Below, piece after piece: positions 1-5,666 of a stretch of 5,666 bases of DNA. The stretch spans positions 1 to 5,666 of the forward strand of contig CAMOKK010000092.1 of assembly GCA_946617545.1 (NCBI GenBank), given 5' to 3'. A program made the translations under genes and the position numbers. How positions within the stretch are numbered: the stretch's first letter is position 1; each line of letters opens with the position of its first letter. This DNA is from an uncultured Bacteroidales bacterium (GTDB lineage: Bacteria; Bacteroidota; Bacteroidia; Bacteroidales; UBA932). The notes under the pieces are model-generated. The model made no database searches and was not told where the DNA came from. It saw only the letters and a program-made list of their open reading frames with translations.

Positions 1-543
1 TCTGCCCAGATGATCAACGGCTACTACGTCTCTCACGAAGAGGGCACGGCCGGTGGCGATGAGCCCGGTGGTGACGAGCCCGGTGGAGATGAACCTGGAA
101 CCGAACTGGGTGAGTTTGACACCAATGTGACCTATACGCTGGGAACCAGTAGCTATGATGATGGCGTAATCAATGTTACTTTGGGCGAGAAAACTTACGA
201 TAGTGTGTTCACCCTGAAGTTCGGAACCAGCAAGAAGTATGGAGATGCCACCATCACGCTGCCTGCCGGCACCAAGAAGGTGAGCTATTATGCCATTGCC
301 TGGAAGGGAAATCCTGCAACGTTGAAGTTCACCGTAGGTGAGAATGAATCTACGCAGGATATTGCCGCTAACGACGGCGCTACCAGCAACTCTCCTTATA
401 CCGCCACTGTAACTGCCAGCGACAAATACGAAATCACTTTCGATACCGCTCTGGCCGCTGACACCACGGTTAAGGTAGAAACCTGCGCGGGTACCAATAC
501 GGGTTACCGTGCCATTATCTTCGGCATTCAGGCTACCAAGTAA
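1..543 (+). CDS. C-terminal part of a secreted/surface modular protein (5' end outside window)
   Basis: The frame is open from base 1 (it reads S-A-Q-M-I-N-G-Y-Y) and ends at TAA 541-543, so this is the last 180 residues of a longer protein. The Met codon at 10 is probably internal, because the residues before it continue the same domain and no promoter or signal peptide is visible. Three parts are seen: a short tail ending near YYVSHEEG, an acidic Gly/Pro linker made of three GGDEP repeats, and a C-terminal domain of about 145 residues rich in Thr, Val and alternating hydrophobic residues. Landmarks in that domain are LKFGTS, LPAGTKK, YYAIAWKG, AANDGAT and YRAIIFGIQA at the end. It has no membrane segment and no catalytic motif I recognise. 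From memory, similar beta-sandwich-like tails occur at the end of exported Bacteroidales proteins. The piece before the linker could be the end of an OB-fold-like module, but that is a guess. The function of the whole protein cannot be told from this fragment. Confidence 0.8.
   Translation, partial: SAQMINGYYVSHEEGTAGGDEPGGDEPGGDEPGTELGEFDTNVTYTLGTSSYDDGVINVTLGEKTYDSVFTLKFGTSKKYGDATITLPAGTKKVSYYAIAWKGNPATLKFTVGENESTQDIAANDGATSNSPYTATVTASDKYEITFDTALAADTTVKVETCAGTNTGYRAIIFGIQATK
52..99 (+). repeat. Tandem 15-bp repeat encoding (GGDEP)3
   Basis: Three consecutive in-frame 15-base units (52-66, 67-81, 82-96) encode GGDEP, followed by one more Gly codon. The DNA copies differ at third codon positions (GGC/GGT/GGA, GAT/GAC/GAT, GAG/GAG/GAA, CCC/CCC/CCT) while the peptide is identical. 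This is consistent with a flexible acidic interdomain linker kept at the protein level, rather than a fresh slippage product. Confidence 0.85.
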
Positions 544-563
544 TTTCATCCGTTCTTATAATT

Positions 564-594
564 AGCGCGACCCTTCCCGGGCCGCGCTTTTTTT
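564..594 (+). terminator. Rho-independent terminator after the first gene
   Basis: Left arm 564-573 (AGCGCGACCC) pairs with right arm 579-588 (GGGCCGCGCT) around a 5-base loop TTCCC. Nine of ten positions pair, with one A opposite C. A run of seven T (588-594) follows. It starts 20 bases after the stop codon at 543, as expected for an intrinsic terminator. Confidence 0.9.
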
Positions 595-617
595 GTGGAA
601 AAAGTTTCCTATCTTTG
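592..617 (+). promoter_or_regulatory. Bacteroidetes-type promoter for the NUC lipoprotein gene
   Basis: TTTG at 592-595 fits the -33 element and TATCTTTG at 610-617 matches the -7 consensus TAnnTTTG. The distance between the two TTTG starts is 22 bases, which fits the primary sigma factor of Bacteroidetes. Transcription would begin a few bases after 617, leaving a leader of about 20 bases before ATG 642. The -33 box uses the end of the preceding terminator T-tract. Confidence 0.75.
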
Positions 618-641
618 TACTTTACAATAACACTATACGCG

Positions 642-2324
642 ATGAAGTTCAAGTCCATTACCCTCTTGGCGCTGGCCGCTGTCCTGTTTGTGGCTTGCGG
701 CGGCAAAGATAATCCCATTACGCCTTCCATCAGCATCAGCGGCAACCGCACACTGTCCGTTCCGGCGGAGGGCGCGACGGAAACCGTTTCCTTTACCTCC
801 AGCCTGTCCTGGGTGGCATCGGCCGATGTTTCCTGGATTCATCTGAGCAAGACGTCCGGCACGGGCGGTTCGGCCACGGTAGAGCTGACCATAGACCAGA
901 ATTATGAGAAAGAGAGAAGCGGAAACGTGACCATTATCGTTTCCGGCTCTTCCTTCTCGGCCACCGTTGCGGTAAATCAGGCGGGGGTGGAGAATATCGA
1001 TCCCGACGACCCGCCTGTGGTTGAAGGAGACCCGGTGCTGTCTGTGGACTTTACCAAGGGGCTTGGAGACTTCGAGGTCCAGGATAAAGAACAGGGCGGT
1101 TTCCCGGGTGCCATCTGGGGAACAAACGCGAATCATCCCGAATATGGCGCCGTGGCCCAGGCTTATGTAAGTGCCACTGCCAGCCGTTACAAGACCGAAA
1201 GCTGGCTGGTTTCTCCCCGTATCAACCTCAAGGGACATGACCAGCTATATCTCCGTTTCCGCGAGGCGCTCAACTATTGCAACGGAGAGACGGTCACCAA
1301 TTTCATCAGCGTGAAGATATCGGCCGATAAGGGCCAGACTTGGGACAACTTGACCATTCCCAAACTTCCTTCCGGCTCCTCCTTCGAATTCTCCTCTTCC
1401 GGAGATATTGACCTCAAGGCCTACAAGGACAAGGTGATTCAGCTGGCTTTTGTGTACAAGAGCACCACCAAGACTACACCTACTTGGGAGATTACGGAAG
1501 TGTTGATTACCAAGGACCAGGAAGTCATTACCAAGGACGATTTGGGAGATGAATACACGGGTGTCCCCGCCTGGATGGAACTGCCGGAGGTGAAGGAAGG
1601 CGCCGCGTACTATATCCACACGGCTCCTATCAATCAGGTGAATTATCGTAACTACTCTTTTGTGTACGATGCCGATGCCCTGGTTGCCTCATGGGTGGCC
1701 TATCCGCTTTGTGACCTCTATACCAAGAAGACGGTCTCCCGTTCCGAATCCTGGCTCCAGGATCCGTTTGTTCCTGTTCAGGCCGACATAACTGCAGGCG
1801 GCTCCTATGGTTTCTCTTCCAACGGATACGACCGCGGACACCAGATTGCATCGGCCGACCGTCTGGCCTCTTCCGTGATGAACCAGCAGACCTTCTACTG
1901 GACCAATGTGACGCCCCAGCTTTCGAACTTCAACCAGAACATCTGGGAGAAGTTGGAAGAGCAGGTGCGTGAATGGAGCAAGTCTTCCAATGGCACCGAT
2001 ACCCTGTATGTAGTGACGGGCTGTATAGTAAGCGAAGGCAGCAAGAAGGTGTCTGACCACAACGGGAAGCAGGTCTCCGTTCCGGATGCCTATTACAAGG
2101 CTCTTCTTCGTGTGAGCAAGGGTTCCTATCTGGGTGCAGGCTTCTACATGGAGCACAAGAATTACTCCGACAAGAAATTCGAGAACTACTCCTGCTCCCT
2201 CAAGGAACTGGAAGAGAAGACCGGCATGAATTTCTTTGTGAACCTGCCTGCCGAGACAGCCGCTACCGTAAAGGCCGCCAAGCCTGCCGACAACGCCTTC
2301 TGGAAGCGCTCGGTAGCCGATTAA
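642..2324 (+). CDS. Lipoprotein DNA/RNA non-specific endonuclease (BACON, choice-of-anchor J, NUC)
   Basis: The protein has 560 residues. A lipoprotein signal ends in LFVAC (Cys19), so it is exported and lipidated. A BACON-type Ig-like domain spans about residues 29-115 (motifs LSWVASADVSWIHLS and AVNQAG). An acidic Pro-rich linker follows, then a choice-of-anchor-J-like jelly-roll at about 130-293 (VDFTKGLGDFEV, ESWLVSPRINL, LYLRFREAL, TWEITEVLIT). The catalytic NUC domain covers about 335-535. It carries the DRGH motif at 397-400 with His400 as general base. Aligned by eye with Serratia nuclease, Arg398, His400, Asn422, Asn431 (Mg ligand) and Glu439 match Arg87, His89, Asn110, Asn119 and Glu127, so it should be active on DNA and RNA. 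I chose ATG 642 because upstream in-frame starts overlap the -7 box and this start gives a clean signal peptide. It has its own promoter and terminator, so it is probably monocistronic. Surface exposure is inferred; the residues after the Cys (GGKDN) carry only one acidic residue. Confidence 0.93.
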   Translation: MKFKSITLLALAAVLFVACGGKDNPITPSISISGNRTLSVPAEGATETVSFTSSLSWVASADVSWIHLSKTSGTGGSATVELTIDQNYEKERSGNVTIIVSGSSFSATVAVNQAGVENIDPDDPPVVEGDPVLSVDFTKGLGDFEVQDKEQGGFPGAIWGTNANHPEYGAVAQAYVSATASRYKTESWLVSPRINLKGHDQLYLRFREALNYCNGETVTNFISVKISADKGQTWDNLTIPKLPSGSSFEFSSSGDIDLKAYKDKVIQLAFVYKSTTKTTPTWEITEVLITKDQEVITKDDLGDEYTGVPAWMELPEVKEGAAYYIHTAPINQVNYRNYSFVYDADALVASWVAYPLCDLYTKKTVSRSESWLQDPFVPVQADITAGGSYGFSSNGYDRGHQIASADRLASSVMNQQTFYWTNVTPQLSNFNQNIWEKLEEQVREWSKSSNGTDTLYVVTGCIVSEGSKKVSDHNGKQVSVPDAYYKALLRVSKGSYLGAGFYMEHKNYSDKKFENYSCSLKELEEKTGMNFFVNLPAETAATVKAAKPADNAFWKRSVAD

Positions 2325-2343
2325 CCTCACCGCTTATCCACAG

Positions 2344-2383
2344 AACCCGGGAGCAAAAACCACCCTTTTTGCCCCCGGTTTTT
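2344..2383 (+). terminator. Rho-independent terminator after the NUC lipoprotein gene
   Basis: Left arm 2344-2359 (AACCCGGGAGCAAAAA) pairs with right arm 2366-2381 at 14 of 16 positions, with a 6-base loop CCACCC at 2360-2365. The arm bases A and T are symmetric (AAAAA at the loop, TTTTT opposite), and the hairpin runs into a T-tract at 2379-2383. It lies 19 bases after the stop codon. Because A-tracts and T-tracts are both present, some reverse-strand termination is possible, but no gene converges here. Confidence 0.85.
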
Positions 2384-2426
2384 GTATTTTCTATGTGCCG
2401 GGGGCGGAATCGGTCAAAATAATCAT

Positions 2427-2434
2427 TAACTTTG
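2427..2434 (+). promoter_or_regulatory. -7 promoter element (TAACTTTG) of the three-gene operon
   Basis: TAACTTTG matches TAnnTTTG exactly. No good TTTG is seen at the expected -33 distance (around 2405-2412), so the promoter may be weaker or activator-dependent. Transcription would begin near 2439-2441, which places the ATG at 2436 outside the transcript and leaves a leader of about 16 bases before ATG 2457. Confidence 0.65.
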
Positions 2435-2456
2435 CATGATTACAAACAAGTTGCGT

Positions 2457-3521
2457 ATGAAAAAAGCCATCCTGGCCGTACTGGCCGTCATGCTGCTGCT
2501 GCCCCCGCAGGGCTGTGCCAAGAAGAAGGGTTCCAAGCACATCATCGGGTTCTACAATGTGGAGAACCTGTTCAACACCACCCATGATCAGGGCAAGAAC
2601 GACTACGAGTACCTGCCGGACGGCGCCAACGAGTGGACGCCGGACAAATATGCCTCCAAGCTGCACAACATGGCCCGCGTAATTGCGGACATGCGGGAGG
2701 ACAACGGCGTGTGGCATACGGTACTGGGCCTGGCCGAGGTAGAGAACCGCGAGGTGGTGGAAGCCCTCATTGCCCAGCCGGAGCTGGTGAAGGCCGGCTA
2801 CAAGATTGTGCACTTTGAGAGCCCGGACCGCCGCGGCATAGACTGCGCCCTCCTGTACAACCCCGCCCGCATGAAACTGGTGGAAAGCGAAGCCATTCCC
2901 TACGACTTCAACACTTCCATCAAGATAACCACCTACAACAAGCAGGAGCAGGAAGATTTCCGCACCCGCGACGTCCTCATGGCCCACGGCATCATCGACG
3001 GCGAGCACTTTGCCTTCTACGTGTGCCATTTCCCTTCCCGCAGGGGGGACAAGGGCCAGGACCTGAGGGCCCGCGCGGCGGAGATTGTGTACAACCACGC
3101 CATTGAGATGCAGGGCAGGTACCCCGGTATCAAGTGCGTGGTGATGGGAGACATGAACGACAACCCGGCCGACGCCTCCCTGTCCCGGTATCTCCATGGC
3201 CGCAGGAATGTGGCCGATGTGAAGAAGGGAGACTTCTTCAACCCCTTCTGGGAAATGCTGGACAACGGCATAGGCTCCCTCTACTACAGGGGAGACCCCA
3301 ATATCTTTGACTGTATATTGGTGAGCGACGCCCTGGTGAACGGCAAAGGCCTCAAAATCAAGAAACAGAGCAATAAATACTACGGAACGGTGTATTCCAA
3401 GCCCTACATGACCCAGCAGAGCGGTCAGTACAAGGGCCTGCCGCACCGTACCTTCTCCAACGGCAAGTTCATCAACGGTTATTCCGACCACTATCCCACC
3501 TTCATCCTCCTTGGCAAGTGA
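2457..3521 (+). CDS. Exported endonuclease/exonuclease/phosphatase (EEP) family protein
   Basis: The protein has 354 residues and the DNase I-like EEP fold, a metal-dependent phosphodiesterase/phosphatase superfamily. Motifs appear in the expected order: FYNVENLF with Asn34, GLAEVEN with metal ligand Glu94, SPDRRGID at 122-129, HFPSRRG with His191, GDMNDNP with Asp232 and Asn234, NIFDCILV with Asp285, and GYSDHYP with Asp344 and His345. All catalytic positions are therefore present and the domain is full length. From memory, this matches a subfamily common in Bacteroidales and simply annotated as EEP family; its substrate (nucleic acid, nucleotide or phospholipid head group) cannot be told. 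The N-terminus has KK, a hydrophobic stretch and PPQGC (Cys20), a poor lipobox, followed by a basic AKKKGSK segment. Export is likely and lipidation uncertain. I chose ATG 2457 over ATG 2436, which lies at the -7 box. The stop codon overlaps the start of the next gene. Confidence 0.9.
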   Translation: MKKAILAVLAVMLLLPPQGCAKKKGSKHIIGFYNVENLFNTTHDQGKNDYEYLPDGANEWTPDKYASKLHNMARVIADMREDNGVWHTVLGLAEVENREVVEALIAQPELVKAGYKIVHFESPDRRGIDCALLYNPARMKLVESEAIPYDFNTSIKITTYNKQEQEDFRTRDVLMAHGIIDGEHFAFYVCHFPSRRGDKGQDLRARAAEIVYNHAIEMQGRYPGIKCVVMGDMNDNPADASLSRYLHGRRNVADVKKGDFFNPFWEMLDNGIGSLYYRGDPNIFDCILVSDALVNGKGLKIKKQSNKYYGTVYSKPYMTQQSGQYKGLPHRTFSNGKFINGYSDHYPTFILLGK

Positions 3522-5146
3522 GAAAGCTGGCGTTGATAGTCCTGGGGCTTCTGATGGCCACCCTTCTGTGGGCACAGGAGACCGGAGTGAAGGGAAAGCT
3601 GCTTTCCCGGACGGGCCGATACCCTGTGGAAAACGCCCGGGTGCGCCTGTACCGGGGTGCCGTGCTCTTGGGTGAAACCCGTACGGACGCCAAGGGAGCC
3701 TTTCGCCTCACCGGACTTGGGGCAGGGGACTACGTGCTGGTTTTCCAAAGCCCGGACTACCTGGAAAACCGGGTTTCCGTAAGCGTGAACGCGGGCCGCG
3801 TCAAGGATGTGTTCAACGTGATGCTTCAGTCGGTTCCCCGCACGGGTGCCGTGCAGCCCGAAGCCTCTCACGGCTCTTCAGATGTGGTAAAAAACCTTTC
3901 GGCCGCCTCCTTCCCCATGGCCGTAGGGGTTCGCGGAGAGCAGCGTGACTACTACCTGGCCGGGGTTCACCTGGATCAGAAAACCCTTTGGCAAACCGGG
4001 CTCACAGACGCCCTCAAGGCCAACAAGACCGTAGACGGAGCCCTGATGGACGACGTCTTCGGCGGCCTTTATGGCACCACCAGCATAGACGGCACCGCCG
4101 GAGGCATGAAAAGCGGCCTCAGAACCAACCTTTCTACCAACAACGCCCAGTACCACTTCCGCGGCCAGGCCTCCTATTCTACCGGAGACAGGCTGCAGGA
4201 CGGCTGGGTGATATCGGCCGATGCCAGCTATCACACGCCGGCCCTTTCCCGCCTGGTGAGGGGGAATGCCGTATCGGCCTATGTGGGTGTGGACAAGCAG
4301 CTGGATTTGGCCAATAAGCTTAGCGTGGCCTATCTGCACACCCATGCGCCCATCGCCTTTCTCAAATATACATTCACGCCCTCAAAGCGCATCAGCGCCT
4401 ATTTTACGGCCCTGGGGCAGTTTGGAAGGGGCGATGAGCGCCTGCATGCCGCCGGCGGCTTCCAAAGCAAGATAGGCGTGCATTGGACGCTTTCCGGTGC
4501 CGCCGACTTCCAGGTGGCCCTGAGCGGCAACGCCGGCCATAGGGCAGAAACTTGGTTTGCCGGCCGATACCAGATAAACCGCTGGTCTTTCCGGGCGGCC
4601 CTGCAAGGCCGATATCAGCGCCTGAGCGGCGTAAACCACTTTACCTGGCAAGGCAAGACCGAAGTGCAGTACCAGATGAAGAATTCCAAAGCCTGGATGA
4701 GCGCCGGCCTGTTCCGGCTTCCCCTGGAGCAGAAACTGCGCTGGTCGGCCGACTTGAACTGGAGCTACAGCTCCAACGGCATCAACGTGCGTGCCACCGG
4801 CTACCTCCTTTCCAAGCAGGGGCAGGTGAAACCCGGCGCAGAGCTGGGCTTCCGCGTGCCCGTCTTCATCATCCCCAATGTCTCCCTGCAGGGCGTGGCC
4901 TTGGTGGGCCCCGTCCAGCGCTTTTCCGGCGGCGCCTCCTGGAACAAAGGGGCGGCATCCGTATCGGCCGATGTCCAGTACTTCCGGAAGGCACTTTCCC
5001 TGAACTTCCAGGGCGGCTATTCCTGGAAACTGCCCCGCGGCGTGCTGGGCTTCTCTTCCGGCCTCCGGGTGCGCCTGAACGAGCCCGAGATTGCCTTCAA
5101 ACTTCCCAAATGGAATTACCTGCTTAATTTATACTACAGGATATGA
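3518..5146 (+). CDS. Outer-membrane barrel protein with N-terminal carboxypeptidase-regulatory-like domain (TonB-receptor-like, short)
   Basis: The protein has 542 residues. A Sec signal (RK, hydrophobic core, ending LLWAQ near residue 20) is followed by a carboxypeptidase-regulatory-like beta-sandwich at about 22-104 (VKGKLLSRTG, ENARVRLY, TRTDAKGAFRLTGLGAGDYVLVFQSPDY). This domain commonly precedes TonB-dependent receptors in Bacteroidetes. Residues about 120-195 may be a divergent or reduced plug (GVRGEQRDYYLAGV, DDVFGGLYGTTSIDG). From about 200 to the end there are repeated amphipathic strands with aromatic girdle residues, finishing in WNYLLNLYYRI, which fits an outer-membrane barrel. 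A usual TonB receptor has 700-1000 residues with a clear plug, so this is a small variant. The start is GTG 3518, overlapping the upstream stop in GTGA. The first ATG downstream (3554) would cut the signal peptide. Translation is probably coupled to the EEP gene. The ligand is unknown. It could also be a non-TonB barrel or assembly factor. Confidence 0.75.
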   Translation: MRKLALIVLGLLMATLLWAQETGVKGKLLSRTGRYPVENARVRLYRGAVLLGETRTDAKGAFRLTGLGAGDYVLVFQSPDYLENRVSVSVNAGRVKDVFNVMLQSVPRTGAVQPEASHGSSDVVKNLSAASFPMAVGVRGEQRDYYLAGVHLDQKTLWQTGLTDALKANKTVDGALMDDVFGGLYGTTSIDGTAGGMKSGLRTNLSTNNAQYHFRGQASYSTGDRLQDGWVISADASYHTPALSRLVRGNAVSAYVGVDKQLDLANKLSVAYLHTHAPIAFLKYTFTPSKRISAYFTALGQFGRGDERLHAAGGFQSKIGVHWTLSGAADFQVALSGNAGHRAETWFAGRYQINRWSFRAALQGRYQRLSGVNHFTWQGKTEVQYQMKNSKAWMSAGLFRLPLEQKLRWSADLNWSYSSNGINVRATGYLLSKQGQVKPGAELGFRVPVFIIPNVSLQGVALVGPVQRFSGGASWNKGAASVSADVQYFRKALSLNFQGGYSWKLPRGVLGFSSGLRVRLNEPEIAFKLPKWNYLLNLYYRI

Positions 5147-5666
5147 AACGTTTAATTTTTGTTTTTTCTGCATTTGCCATGCTGACAGCCTGCAATCAGA
5201 CACCTACCAACATTTTCCTTCAGGAGTGGGACACCCCTTACGGGACAGCACCCTTCTCCAAGATTACTACAGACCAGTACCTGCCTGCCTTCAAGGCCGG
5301 TCTTCAGGAGCAGAAGGCCAACGTGGAGGCCATCGTGAAGAACCCCGACGCCCCCACTTTCGAGAACACCATCCTGGCCTATGAGAACGCCAGCCCCATC
5401 CTGGACAAGGTGCAGGGCGTGTTCTTCAATGTCTCCGAGAGTGATTCCACCCCCGAGATGCAAGCCATCGAAGAGGAGGTGCTGCCTCTCATCACGGACG
5501 CCTCCAACGAGATTATGATGAACGAAGACCTATTTGCCCGCGTAAAGGCCGTTTACGAGGCTTCTGAGGGCCTCACGCGTGAGCAGCAGATGGTGGTTAA
5601 GAAAATCTACGAAAGCTTCATCAGAAACGGCGTAGGCCTTCAGGGAGACGCCAAGAAGCGCTTTGC
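5143..5666 (+). CDS. dcp: M3 family metallopeptidase, peptidyl-dipeptidase Dcp type, lipoprotein (3' end outside window)
   Basis: ATG 5143 overlaps the previous stop (ATGA) and the frame stays open to the window end, giving 174 complete codons of a family that usually has about 680-710 residues. The lipoprotein signal ends in MLTAC (Cys17). The following segment NIFLQEWDTPYGTAPFSKI, then YLPAFKAGL, NPDAPTFENTI, LDKVQGVFFN, EEEVLPLITDASNEI and NEDLFARVKAVYE, is the typical N-terminal helical region of Dcp/oligopeptidase-A-like M3 peptidases. These zinc enzymes cut dipeptides or short pieces from oligopeptides. The HExxH zinc site lies in the C-terminal half and is not in the window, so activity cannot be checked. 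The residues after the Cys (NQTPTN) lack an acidic lipoprotein export signal, so a periplasm-facing anchor is more likely than the cell surface. It is the third gene of the operon. Confidence 0.88.
   Translation, partial: MKRLIFVFSAFAMLTACNQTPTNIFLQEWDTPYGTAPFSKITTDQYLPAFKAGLQEQKANVEAIVKNPDAPTFENTILAYENASPILDKVQGVFFNVSESDSTPEMQAIEEEVLPLITDASNEIMMNEDLFARVKAVYEASEGLTREQQMVVKKIYESFIRNGVGLQGDAKKRF

Noticed and set aside
52..99. Short direct repeats as a CRISPR-like array
   Set aside because: Units are contiguous 15-mers in frame without spacers and encode a peptide linker.
615..641. N-terminal extension of the NUC protein from a TTG at 615
   Set aside because: The TTG lies inside the -7 promoter element, so it would not be transcribed, and the extension would spoil the signal peptide.
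633..1238. Open frame on the - strand opposite the BACON and anchor-J region
   Set aside because: Arg/Gly-rich translation without motifs; the sense frame has clear domains.
1689..2330. Open frame on the - strand opposite the NUC domain
   Set aside because: Mirror of the catalytic domain, with no recognisable motifs and no promoter element.
2391..3575. Long open frame on the - strand covering the whole EEP gene
   Set aside because: It is antisense to a gene with complete EEP motifs, is rich in Val/Gly/His without domain motifs, and crosses the terminator region. GC-rich codon usage explains the lack of stops.
4552..5127. Second + strand open frame inside the barrel gene
   Set aside because: Out-of-frame reading, rich in Arg/Pro, with no signal or domain; the barrel frame continues through it.
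5091..5384. + strand open frame across the barrel/peptidase junction
   Set aside because: It conflicts with the M3 peptidase frame from 5143, which has a lipoprotein signal and family motifs and runs off the window end.

Overview
The window looks like chromosomal DNA of a Bacteroidales bacterium of moderately high GC. Evidence: BACON and choice-of-anchor-J modules, a carboxypeptidase-regulatory-like domain fused to an outer-membrane barrel, several lipoprotein signal peptides, promoter elements of the Bacteroidetes -33 TTTG / -7 TAnnTTTG type, and no clear Shine-Dalgarno sequences. An Alistipes/Rikenellaceae-like or uncultured gut Bacteroidales is plausible, but the genus cannot be fixed from the sequence. 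All genes are on the + strand. I see no RNA gene, mobile element or CRISPR array.

Layout. Positions 1-543 hold the C-terminal end of a secreted or surface protein: a short domain tail, a (GGDEP)3 linker and a beta-rich terminal domain. A strong hairpin terminator (564-594) follows, and its T-tract merges with the promoter of the next gene. Positions 642-2324 encode a lipoprotein endonuclease with order BACON, choice-of-anchor J, DNA/RNA non-specific (NUC) nuclease; all active-site residues known from Serratia nuclease are present. A second hairpin terminator (2344-2383) ends that unit. A new promoter (-7 box 2427-2434) starts a three-gene operon: an endonuclease/exonuclease/phosphatase-fold exported protein (2457-3521), a carboxypeptidase-regulatory-like domain plus outer-membrane barrel protein starting at GTG (3518-5146), and the start of a lipoprotein M3 metallopeptidase of the Dcp type (5143 to the window end). 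Both junctions in this operon are 4-base stop/start overlaps.

How the genes may work together. Every product is predicted to be exported. Two adjacent units encode different nuclease/phosphodiesterase folds, and the second adds an outer-membrane barrel and an oligopeptidase. The simplest reading is nutrient scavenging at the cell envelope: breakdown of extracellular nucleic acids or nucleoproteins, outer-membrane passage or anchoring, and peptide trimming. The families are well supported; the shared pathway is inference. The two gaps between genes (544-641 and 2325-2456) are accounted for by terminators and promoters.
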